Shown in pieces: positions 1 to 5,093 of a stretch of DNA of 5,093 nt. This DNA is from an uncultured Allomuricauda sp. GTDB lineage: Bacteria; Bacteroidota; Bacteroidia; Flavobacteriales; Flavobacteriaceae. The stretch covers positions 1-5,093 of the forward strand of contig CALDPL010000275.1 of NCBI GenBank assembly GCA_937911965.1, written 5' to 3'. Numbering within the stretch: position 1 is the first letter of the stretch; every line of letters starts with the position of its first letter. The notes beneath the pieces were generated by a model that did no database searches, was not told where the DNA came from, and worked only from the letters and a program-made list of their open reading frames with translations. The position numbers and the translations under genes are program-made.

Positions 1-1
1 A

Positions 2-1000
2 ATTGGCGCACCCGACCTGTTGGTGGCCCCGATAGTGGTATGGGGGGCACTCTGTGGCCTTTTGGCCGCTTATGTGCCCGGGGGAAGTTTTTTCATCATT
101 CCCGTTTTTGCCCTCTTGGCCGCCTTTATGGTGTGTCTGGAACAGAAGGAGCCCAATCCCTATTTGTTGGTGTTCCTGGCCCTGCCGGCCGTTTTGATCC
201 TATCCCCATTTGTAAAAATGTTCCCGGTAGGCCTTGGGCTGAAAATGATGGTGGGCACCACCCTGTTGACCACCTTGCTCTTCTTTATGGCCCTTCCCTT
301 TTTTGGAACCCTAAAAAGCAAGGGGCGGCTGTCCTATATCTTCCTGTTGCTGTTCTTTGGTTTTGGGATCTCCAGTCATATCCAATCGGATTTCAACGAT
401 CGGCGTCCCAAGCCCAGCAGTCTGGTCTACCTTTATGATGCCGATTCCGATACGGCCCTTTGGGCCACCTACGACAAGCAGCCCATAGGGTGGAACGGAC
501 AGTTTTTGGGGGAAGGCCGAAAAAAGGCGGAGGGCCATGGACTTTCCAGCAAGTATGGGACCCGGTTCAGTTTTGTGTCCGAAGCCCCCAAGAAAAATAT
601 TCCCCTCCCCCATATAGAGACCACCAGGGACACCCTGATCGGGGAGGACCGACTGGTGGAGGTATGCATTACCCCCCGGCGGGAGGTGAACCGATTGGAG
701 GTACACACCAATGGGGTTCCCATCAAGGCCGCCCGGGTGAATCGGGTCGAGCTTTCCTCCCACTTTCTGGCAAACCGCGGTAGCAAGTTGGTCACCCACT
801 ATGTTTCCAACAGGGATTTTACCGAACTGGAATTGAGGTTTCCCAAGGATTCGATGCTGGAGCTTTCGATCCATGAGGCTTCCAATGACCTTTTGACCCA
901 TCCGGAGTTCAGCATTCCCGAACGGCCCGATAACAGCATCCCCATGCCCTTTGTGCTGAACGATGCCGTTGCGACGATCAAGACCCTCCGCTTCGAATAG
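2..1000 (+). CDS. M28-family (ERMP1/Fxna-like) membrane metallopeptidase, C-terminal part, 5' truncated by window edge
   Basis: The frame is open to the left edge, so the TTG at 20 is an internal Leu codon and not a start. About 332 residues remain. The first ~125 are strongly hydrophobic and make roughly four to five membrane segments (about residues 6-25, 34-53, 58-78, 84-106 and 114-129). A soluble domain of about 200 residues follows. It contains SSLVYLYDADSDTALWATYD, a signature I associate with the C-terminal domain of Bacteroidota M28 aminopeptidase-like proteins related to eukaryotic ERMP1/Fxna. In that family a zinc-binding peptidase domain precedes the membrane segments. Here that domain would lie outside the window, so no catalytic residues can be checked. 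The likely role is a membrane-bound metallo-aminopeptidase with its C-terminal domain outside the cytoplasm. The stop is TAG at 998-1000. A 119-bp gap follows before the next gene on the same strand. The family call rests on recalled resemblance; an unrelated polytopic membrane protein is the main alternative. Confidence 0.68.
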   Translation: MGAPDLLVAPIVVWGALCGLLAAYVPGGSFFIIPVFALLAAFMVCLEQKEPNPYLLVFLALPAVLILSPFVKMFPVGLGLKMMVGTTLLTTLLFFMALPFFGTLKSKGRLSYIFLLLFFGFGISSHIQSDFNDRRPKPSSLVYLYDADSDTALWATYDKQPIGWNGQFLGEGRKKAEGHGLSSKYGTRFSFVSEAPKKNIPLPHIETTRDTLIGEDRLVEVCITPRREVNRLEVHTNGVPIKAARVNRVELSSHFLANRGSKLVTHYVSNRDFTELELRFPKDSMLELSIHEASNDLLTHPEFSIPERPDNSIPMPFVLNDAVATIKTLRFE

Positions 1001-1091
1001 GCAGTTTTTGGGGAGCACTTTCCCTTTGGGATGTGGGGGTACCGGCCAAGTACTTATGGGATTCTTAACAGCATGATATGGATAATTTTTT

Positions 1092-1099
1092 TAGATTTG
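1092..1099 (+). promoter_or_regulatory. Candidate Bacteroidota -7 promoter box for the TPR gene
   Basis: TAGATTTG matches the TAnnTTTG -7 consensus of the Bacteroidota housekeeping sigma factor. It ends 20 nt before the ATG at 1120, which would give a very short leader. I find no clear TTG (-33) element 17-23 nt upstream. The stretch just before the box (1080-1091) is T-rich. The call rests on one short motif in a plausible place. Confidence 0.4.
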
Positions 1100-1119
1100 G
1101 CCCATCAAATTGAAAATGA

Positions 1120-1815
1120 ATGAAAAAGACTTTGCTGTTTCTTTGCCTTTTTGTGGGATTGAACGCCTTCTCCCAGAGCAAGAACGAATTATTGGAGCAC
1201 TACAGGGCCTATTATGAGGAGATGCGCCTCCAAGGTGATGTCAATGGAGTGATCGGGGCCCTGACCCATATTAACATCCTTTCCCCTTCTCCGGCCCGGC
1301 AGGATACCCTGGCCTTTGTCTATATGAACAACGGCCAACATATGCAGGCCCTGAACACCATAGGGGTGGAGAAAGATGTCAATGATTCGGACCTGGCCGT
1401 GCAGATCAAGGCGGTGTCCCTAAAGGCCCTGAACCAGCCCAAAAGGGCCCTGGAGCATTTTGAGCTGCTCTTTGAACGGGATCCCTCCCCCTATGTGGCC
1501 TATGAAATGGCGGACCTTAAGATCCAGACCGGGGATTCCCAAGGGGCCCTGGCCAATATCGAATACGGGATAGCCAATTCGACCCAGGAGATGACCTACG
1601 CCTTTTACGAAAGGCAACAGCCCTATGAGGTGCCCCTGAAGGCCGCCTTTTACCATTTGAAGGGACTGGCCAATTTCAATGGGGACAAAGCCAGCATCGA
1701 CCTGGCCATAGTTTCCTTTGACGAGGCGCTGAAGATTGCCCCGAACTTCAATCTGGCCAGTTTGAGCAAGCAGGCCCTGGAGTCCAGGAAAAACGAGACC
1801 ACAGAGGGAAATTAA
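1120..1815 (+). CDS. Secreted TPR-repeat protein
   Basis: The product has 231 residues. It opens with a classic Sec signal peptide: K2-K3, a hydrophobic core at 5-14, and a probable cleavage site after A16-F17-S18, just before Q19. There is no lipobox Cys, so the mature protein should be soluble in the periplasm or exported. The rest is helical with tetratricopeptide-like pairs at about 62-84 (LAFVYMNNGQHMQALNTI), 93-121 (KALNQPKRALEHFELLFERDP), 125-153 (VAYEMADLKIQTGDSQGALA) and 174-209 (HLKGLANFNGD, then FDEALKIAPNF). The G/A/L/F spacing and the 'ALKIAPNF' ending are typical of TPRs, which act as protein-binding scaffolds. The partner is unknown. The ATG at 1120 is chosen because it directly begins the signal peptide. 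The upstream leader is A/T-rich with no strong Shine-Dalgarno, as is normal in Flavobacteriia. It follows the M28-like gene on the same strand but has its own candidate promoter box. Confidence 0.87.
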   Translation: MKKTLLFLCLFVGLNAFSQSKNELLEHYRAYYEEMRLQGDVNGVIGALTHINILSPSPARQDTLAFVYMNNGQHMQALNTIGVEKDVNDSDLAVQIKAVSLKALNQPKRALEHFELLFERDPSPYVAYEMADLKIQTGDSQGALANIEYGIANSTQEMTYAFYERQQPYEVPLKAAFYHLKGLANFNGDKASIDLAIVSFDEALKIAPNFNLASLSKQALESRKNETTEGN

Positions 1816-1830
1816 AGCTTGAGACCATTG

Positions 1831-1854
1831 GGCCACCCCTCCCATGGGGGTGCC
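1831..1854. terminator. GC-rich hairpin between convergent genes, possible terminator
   Basis: GGC (1831-1833) and ACCCC (1835-1839) pair with GGGGT (1847-1851) and GCC (1852-1854). C1834 is bulged and the loop is 7 nt (1840-1846). The hairpin begins 16 nt after the TPR stop codon, in the gap where the TPR and lipoprotein transcripts converge. No U-tract follows on either strand, so it is not a canonical intrinsic terminator. An alternative fold pairs GGGGG (1846-1850) with CCCCC (1857-1861). The rest of the 126-bp gap shows nothing else I can support. Confidence 0.35.
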
Positions 1855-1941
1855 TTCCCCCATTCGTCTGGAACGGGATTGGTCTTCCATTGATTTTGGC
1901 GGGGGATATGGACCCTGGAATTGAAACGGCGAATCCCTTTC

Positions 1942-2442
1942 CTAGATGGATTCCAGGATGATCTTTTTGTCCAGTTCGGTCTTTACGATCAAATTCATTT
2001 GGTTGCGCAGTGCATTGTAGGCCTCCAACATTTCCACGGCGGGCGCTGTAGTGGGCTGTCGCTCCAAAATGCTTGCCTTGAGCTTATAGAGATAGGTTCT
2101 CACGACCAACTGCCTGCTCTTTATCCGAAAATCATCGAAGGGTTCAGGGTATTGGCCCTGCTCGAGCATTTTTTCTTTTTCGATAAGGTCGTCCACGGCC
2201 AGGGCGAGGTCCTCGTTGTTGGTCGCCTTGTAGAGCACGTCCATGCTGCTGCCCAGGTCCATGAATTCCTTCCAGTCCTCTGCCAGGGCGGTCGCTTCGG
2301 GGTTCAGCTGGAATTTATCCGGCATTCTTTGGATCTGGAACTCCAGGCTGTCCTTGGGAAGAAGGTCCGCGGAAGGGGCAGCTGACCTTTTACAGCCGCC
2401 GAGCAGGAAAAGTACAAGAAATGGAGCCAACAATTTTCGCAT
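1942..2442 (-). CDS. Small lipoprotein of unknown function
   Basis: The product has 166 residues. MRKLLAPFLVLFLLGGCKRS is a type II signal peptide with lipobox L14-G15-G16-C17, so C17 would be lipidated. The residues after the Cys (K-R-S-A-A-P-S) lack the acidic cluster of the Bacteroidota surface-export signal, which suggests it faces the periplasm; that is an inference. The mature part is mostly charged and helical, with no Cys and no motif I recognise. Residues 50-125 and 135-163 look like long amphipathic helices, for example DDLIEKEKMLEQ and MLEAYNALRNQMNLIVK. The frame stays open to 2685, but the ATG at 2442 is preferred because it starts the signal peptide and the longer version would run into tdh. 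It is divergent from tdh (64-bp gap) and convergent with the TPR gene. Function unknown. Confidence 0.83.
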   Translation of the reverse strand: MRKLLAPFLVLFLLGGCKRSAAPSADLLPKDSLEFQIQRMPDKFQLNPEATALAEDWKEFMDLGSSMDVLYKATNNEDLALAVDDLIEKEKMLEQGQYPEPFDDFRIKSRQLVVRTYLYKLKASILERQPTTAPAVEMLEAYNALRNQMNLIVKTELDKKIILESI

Positions 2443-2506
2443 AGGCGAATGTACAAAATTTAAGAAAGGGTATATTTGCCCCCATACGGAATTAACTTCT
2501 CCTTTA
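2443..2506. promoter_or_regulatory. Compact divergent promoter region for tdh and the lipoprotein gene
   Basis: These 64 bp separate two divergent starts and must hold both promoters unless these lie inside the genes. On the plus strand TATATTTG at 2471-2478 matches the Bacteroidota -7 consensus TAnnTTTG exactly and would give tdh a leader of about 20 nt. I see no TTG -33 element at the expected spacing. On the minus strand, AAATTTTG (2461 down to 2454) is one mismatch from the consensus, or TA-3N-TTTG if one extra base is allowed, and it lies 11 nt before the lipoprotein ATG. The lipoprotein promoter is therefore much less certain. Confidence 0.5.
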
Positions 2507-3448
2507 ATGCAAAAAACCGTCCTGATCATCGGCGCATGTGGCCAAATAGGCACTGAACTCACTTTGGAACTCAGAAAAAGATACGGCAATGAAAAGGTGG
2601 TTGCCAGTGATATCAGGGAGGGAAACGGCCCCTTGATGGAGGCAGGTCCCTTTGAACTTTTGGACGCCACGGACCATGATGCCATTGAGGATGTGGTGAT
2701 GCACTACCAGATCGATGAGGTCTATTTGATGGCCGCCATGTTGAGTGCCACGGCCGAAAAGTTTCCGGCAAGGGCCTGGGACCTGAACATGAATTCATTG
2801 TTCCATGTGCTTGACCTGGCCAAGGAACGGAAAATATCCAAGGTCTTCTGGCCCTCCAGTATTGCGGTGTTCGGGCCCAATACCCCCAAGGAGGACTGTC
2901 CACAGCATACGATCATGGAACCCTCCACGGTCTATGGGATAAGCAAACAGTCCGGGGAACGTTGGTGCGAGTACTACTTTAAAAAATATGGGGTGGATGT
3001 TCGATCGGTCCGGTACCCCGGCCTGATCAGTTGGAAGACCATGCCTGGAGGCGGAACCACGGACTATGCCGTGGAAATCTATCACCAAGCCCTCGAGAAA
3101 GGGGAATATTCATGTTTCTTGGACCAAGGCACCAAACTGCCCATGATGTATATGGACGATGCCATCCGTGCAACGGTGGAGCTCATGGAGGGCCCCGGGG
3201 AAAAAATCCGTATCCGCTCCTCCTATAACCTGGCCGGCATGAGTTTTTCTCCGGAACAGGTGGCAAAGAGCATCCAAAGACACATCCCCGGGTTCAAGAT
3301 CCATTACAGACCGGATTTCAGGCAGGAAATCGCGGATTCCTGGCCCTGTAGCATCGATGACTCCCCGGCCCGGGAGCACTGGGGTTGGAAGGAGGCCTAC
3401 GATTTGGACCGGACCACGGACGAAATGTTGAAAAATCTCGGAAAATAG
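2507..3448 (+). CDS. tdh: L-threonine 3-dehydrogenase, epimerase-type (extended SDR)
   Basis: The product has 313 residues, close to the roughly 310 of the Flavobacterium-type enzyme. It oxidises L-threonine with NAD+ to 2-amino-3-oxobutanoate in the cytoplasm, the first step of threonine breakdown to glycine and acetyl-CoA. Visible features are an N-terminal Rossmann fold with G9-x-x-G12-x-x-G15; acidic D35 at the end of the second strand, which favours NAD+ over NADP+; WPSSIAVFG at 115-123 with S117/S118; and the catalytic Y143-x-x-x-K147 in STVYGISKQSGERW. The segment PGLISWKTMPGGGTTDYAVE (171-190) is, as I recall it, typical of SDR threonine dehydrogenases and separates them from UDP-sugar epimerases. 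This family is unrelated to the zinc-dependent Tdh of E. coli. The ATG at 2507 begins the first beta strand (MQKTVLIIG). An in-frame extension upstream to 2243 would overlap the lipoprotein gene antisense and adds no family sequence. The usual partner kbl is not in the window. Confidence 0.93.
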   Translation: MQKTVLIIGACGQIGTELTLELRKRYGNEKVVASDIREGNGPLMEAGPFELLDATDHDAIEDVVMHYQIDEVYLMAAMLSATAEKFPARAWDLNMNSLFHVLDLAKERKISKVFWPSSIAVFGPNTPKEDCPQHTIMEPSTVYGISKQSGERWCEYYFKKYGVDVRSVRYPGLISWKTMPGGGTTDYAVEIYHQALEKGEYSCFLDQGTKLPMMYMDDAIRATVELMEGPGEKIRIRSSYNLAGMSFSPEQVAKSIQRHIPGFKIHYRPDFRQEIADSWPCSIDDSPAREHWGWKEAYDLDRTTDEMLKNLGK

Positions 3449-3449
3449 T

Positions 3450-3764
3450 TCACTCCTCCTCGGAATCATCGGGGAAGTCCCCTTCCCCATCGGGAAGTTT
3501 GTCCAGGGCATCATCATCAAAATCCTCATCTTCCCCCTCATCGTCAAAATTGGCCATGCTGTGTTCCAGCTTGGAACTGATCTTGACCAGGTATTTGGTG
3601 TCCTGGGTGGATACCTCGACCGCCTCGATGAGTTCCCCTTTGAGGTTCCTGAAACTGATGACATCATTGTCCCCGTACCCATCCGGATATTTGTCCACCA
3701 AAAGTTTGAGCACCTCGGGGGTCAATTTCTTATAATCCACTATGACGCGCTTTAGGTTGAGCAT
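3450..3764 (-). CDS. Conserved small protein with acidic C-terminal tail
   Basis: The product has 104 residues in two parts. Residues 1-70 form a compact globular region beginning MLNLKRVIVDYKKLTPEVL and including DKYPDGYGDNDVISFRN and LIEAVEVSTQDTKYLVKISSKL. I recall similar short proteins as widespread in Flavobacteriales, usually hypothetical and sometimes labelled 'DNA primase' without visible support; no primase motif is present here. Residues 73-104 are an extreme acidic tail, with 19 Asp or Glu among 32 residues and one Lys, ending in EEE. Such tails are usually disordered and can bind basic proteins or mimic nucleic acid, but that is inference. There is no signal peptide, so it should be cytoplasmic. 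Its stop (TGA, 3452-3450) lies one base from the tdh stop on the other strand. Function unknown. Confidence 0.8.
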   Translation of the reverse strand: MLNLKRVIVDYKKLTPEVLKLLVDKYPDGYGDNDVISFRNLKGELIEAVEVSTQDTKYLVKISSKLEHSMANFDDEGEDEDFDDDALDKLPDGEGDFPDDSEEE

Positions 3765-3791
3765 ACCGACATTCCATTTTTCAGAGCGATC

Positions 3792-3821
3792 TAAAAATAG
3801 GATAAAAGTGAATGCTGCAAA
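3792..3821 (-). promoter_or_regulatory. Candidate promoter for the acidic-tailed protein gene
   Basis: Read on the minus strand, TTTG at 3821-3818 is followed after 18 nt by TATTTTTA at 3799-3792. This resembles the Bacteroidota -33/-7 pair (TTTG, then TAnnTTTG), with only the last G of the -7 box missing. The box lies 27 nt before the ATG at 3764. A run of Ts on the minus strand precedes the -33 element. Spacing and position fit well, but the surrounding sequence is so A/T-rich that a chance match is possible. Confidence 0.42.
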
Positions 3822-3857
3822 AAAAATTGGGAAAAAAATATTCCGTCTAAATAGGGA

Positions 3858-3890
3858 CCGTCACAGCCCCCGAAACAGGGGCTGGGACGG
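3858..3890 (-). terminator. GC-rich hairpin downstream of the flavin oxidoreductase gene, probable terminator
   Basis: CCGTC (3858-3862) and CAGCCCC (3864-3870) pair with GGGGCTG (3878-3884) and GACGG (3886-3890). That gives 12 base pairs broken only by an A/G mismatch (3863/3885), around a 7-nt loop (3871-3877). It begins 18 nt beyond the stop of the oxidoreductase gene on the minus strand. The T-runs on that strand come only after a gap of about 17-28 nt (3821-3841), so termination would not be strictly canonical. It could equally protect the 3' end of the mRNA. Confidence 0.55.
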
Positions 3891-3908
3891 GGGAGGGGTT
3901 TTCCCATT

Positions 3909-4934
3909 TTAGGAATAGTTGTGTACCTCCGCATTGATCTCATCCATGATCTGTGCGAAGCCTTCAATGGACCGGACCCGATCTTCGTGGGCGTACAGGT
4001 TGCTCACTGCGATGAGTTCATCCACCCCGGTATCGTCCAAAAACTGCCGGACCTGTTCTTTGACGGTCTCCTTGCTGCCCACAAAGGAACAGCGCAGCAT
4101 CTGGTTCACGGTGGGATGGTTCAACATGGTCCTAAGCTCCTCCGTCATATCGGTGGGCGGGGGAAGCGGACTGCGGCTTCCGGTCAGCACCCCGATGAAC
4201 ATACGGATCAGGGTGGTGAAGAGCCGTTCCGCCTCTTGATCGGTATCGGCCACCACGATATTGACCCCGGCCATGGTATAGGGCCGTTCCAAGACTTCTG
4301 AAGCCTTGAATTCCTCCTTGTAGATCCGTAGGGCATTGTGAAGGTGGGTGGTGGCAAAATGACTGGCAAAGGCATAGGGCAGGCCCATGGCCGCAGCCAA
4401 ATGGGAACTGTCCGTACTGGATCCCAGGATATAGATCGGGACATCGGTCCCCTCGGCTATGGTGGCCCGTACCTTGGCATTTTTGTTGTCCTCGGAGAAA
4501 TAGTTTTGGATTTTGTTCACTTCCCCGGGAAAGGAATGGGCGGCCTCCATAAAATCGGAGCGTATGGCCGTAGCGGTCTGGGGATCGGTGCCCGGGGCAC
4601 GGCCAAGTCCCAAATCGATACGCCCAGGATAGAGGTGGGCCAGGGTTCCGAACTGTTCGGCCACGATCAAGGGAGAATGGTTGGGAAGCATGATCCCTCC
4701 GGAGCCCACCCGAATCGTTTTGGTGTTCTCGGCCACATAACCGATCAGGATGGAGGTGGCACTGCTTCCGATGTTTTCGGAATTGTGGTGCTCCGCGAAC
4801 CAGATGCGCTTGTAATTGGCGGCCTCTGCGGCCCGGGCCAAGGCCAGGGAATTGTTCAAGGTCTGCTTTATACTGCTCCCTTGGGAGATCAGGGCCAGTT
4901 CCAAAAGGGAATATTCAATTTTCTTGGGGTCCAT
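3909..4934 (-). CDS. LLM class flavin-dependent oxidoreductase (luciferase-like, YhbW group)
   Basis: The product has 341 residues, near the length of E. coli YhbW (about 335). It should be a cytoplasmic TIM-barrel enzyme of the bacterial luciferase superfamily using FMN; the substrate is not known for this group. Visible motifs are SLLELALISQG near the N-terminus (9-19), helix LARAAEAANYKRIWFAEHHN (32-51) with the conserved F-A-E-H-H, VGSGGIMLPNHSPLIVAEQF (77-96), YPGRIDLGLGRAPGTD (102-117), and PIYILGSS (166-173) in the later barrel. The pattern matches the 'luciferase family oxidoreductase, group 1' type. The frame is open to 5069, but the ATG at 4934 is chosen: the extra N-terminal residues resemble no LLM protein, and that stretch is better explained as the end of another gene in a different frame. 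It starts 5 nt after the upstream stop, so the two are probably in one operon. A hairpin follows its stop. Confidence 0.9.
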   Translation of the reverse strand: MDPKKIEYSLLELALISQGSSIKQTLNNSLALARAAEAANYKRIWFAEHHNSENIGSSATSILIGYVAENTKTIRVGSGGIMLPNHSPLIVAEQFGTLAHLYPGRIDLGLGRAPGTDPQTATAIRSDFMEAAHSFPGEVNKIQNYFSEDNKNAKVRATIAEGTDVPIYILGSSTDSSHLAAAMGLPYAFASHFATTHLHNALRIYKEEFKASEVLERPYTMAGVNIVVADTDQEAERLFTTLIRMFIGVLTGSRSPLPPPTDMTEELRTMLNHPTVNQMLRCSFVGSKETVKEQVRQFLDDTGVDELIAVSNLYAHEDRVRSIEGFAQIMDEINAEVHNYS

Positions 4935-4939
4935 ATTCT

Positions 4940-5093
4940 TTATTGTTTCAAAGTCTTGTCCAAAACCCACAGGGTCTTCATGCGTTCCAAATAGGCATCC
5001 AAAAGCTTTTTGATATGGTGGCCTATGGAGGGCCGTGCCAGATCCAGGGAGGAGACAATGGCGGAACATCCCAACTTCCCGTTCCGGGATTGG
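4940..5093 (-). CDS. C-terminal end of an unrecognised protein, truncated by window edge
   Basis: Fifty codons are visible on the minus strand before TAA at 4942-4940, reading from 5092. The translation includes SSLDLARPSIGHHIKKLLDA and ends LDKTLKQ. It is a mixture of short polar and helical sequence with no Cys cluster or membrane segment. The piece LDLARPSIGHHIKKLL faintly recalls the recognition helix of a winged helix-turn-helix regulator, but it lies very near the C-terminus and is too short to trust. It is accepted as real because the stop sits 5 nt before the start of the flavin oxidoreductase gene, the typical spacing of co-transcribed genes, and because the frame stays open to the window edge. 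Family and function are not recognised. Confidence 0.55.
   Translation of the reverse strand, partial: QSRNGKLGCSAIVSSLDLARPSIGHHIKKLLDAYLERMKTLWVLDKTLKQ

Noticed and set aside
311..1018. Long open frame on the minus strand (about 235 codons) opposite the M28-like gene
   Set aside because: It is rich in Gly, Pro and Gln, has no recognisable domain, and lies wholly antisense to a frame with convincing membrane and domain features. GC-rich codons on one strand commonly keep the opposite frame open.
1011..1024. Small hairpin GGGA / TCCC after the M28-like gene
   Set aside because: Only four base pairs, with no following U-tract longer than three, so it is not distinguishable from chance.
1921..2385. 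Plus-strand open frame opposite the lipoprotein gene
   Set aside because: Its composition is low in meaning (His, Phe and Gln repeats from the complement of lipoprotein codons), while the minus strand has a textbook lipobox and start.
2243..2506. N-terminal extension of threonine dehydrogenase
   Set aside because: The extra 88 codons are antisense to the lipoprotein gene and precede the Rossmann start. The promoter box at 2471-2478 lies inside them, and family members begin at the 2507 Met.
2443..2685. N-terminal extension of the lipoprotein
   Set aside because: It would overlap tdh antisense and place the signal peptide and lipobox in mid-protein.
3385..3735. Ser-rich open frame on the plus strand with SSS and PSS runs
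   Set aside because: It is the complement of the GAT/GAA/GAC codons of the acidic tail, not a real low-complexity protein.
3889..3908. G-rich run followed by GGGG-TTTT-CCC
   Set aside because: Three to four base pairs with a 4-nt loop. A G-quadruplex was considered, but the G-runs are irregular and it has no supporting context.
4338..4994. Open frame on the plus strand (about 218 codons) opposite the flavin oxidoreductase
   Set aside because: It is Gly-rich with no domain, and antisense to a gene with clear LLM motifs.
4935..5069. N-terminal extension of the flavin oxidoreductase
   Set aside because: The residues do not resemble the family, and another frame there ends 5 nt before the family-typical start.

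Overview
The window looks like ordinary chromosome from a member of the Bacteroidota, most likely Flavobacteriaceae, with a fairly high GC content for that family (codons such as GCC, CCC and GGG are common). Four things point there: an epimerase-type (extended SDR) L-threonine dehydrogenase of the Flavobacterium kind; a small acidic-tailed protein of a type I associate with Flavobacteriales; promoter-like TAnnTTTG boxes instead of sigma70 -10 boxes; and A/T-rich, SD-poor leaders before the starts. I cannot name a genus.

Layout from left to right. (1) Positions 2-1000, plus strand: the C-terminal part of a membrane-anchored M28-like metallopeptidase, cut by the left edge. (2) 1120-1815, plus: a secreted TPR-repeat protein with a possible promoter box just upstream. 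(3) 1942-2442, minus: a small lipoprotein of unknown function, convergent with the TPR gene across a 126-bp gap that holds a GC-rich hairpin. (4) 2507-3448, plus: L-threonine 3-dehydrogenase, divergent from the lipoprotein across a 64-bp gap with an exact TAnnTTTG box. (5) 3450-3764, minus: a 104-residue acidic-tailed protein, tail to tail with tdh and only 1 bp apart. (6) 3909-4934, minus: a luciferase-like flavin-dependent oxidoreductase of the YhbW group. A GC-rich hairpin and A/T-rich tracts separate it from gene 5. (7) 4940-5093, minus: the last 50 codons of an unrecognised protein, cut by the right edge and 5 nt upstream of gene 6, so the two are probably co-transcribed.

The genes do not form one obvious pathway. 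Threonine dehydrogenase is a catabolic enzyme whose usual partner, 2-amino-3-ketobutyrate CoA ligase (kbl), is not in the window. The rest are envelope proteins (peptidase, TPR, lipoprotein), a flavoenzyme and a conserved small protein. I see no tRNA or rRNA gene, insertion sequence, CRISPR array, phage gene or defence system. No previously undescribed system is evident. The points worth a second look are small: the 1-bp convergent junction, the compact divergent promoter region, the two hairpins, and the unrecognised tails and lipoprotein.
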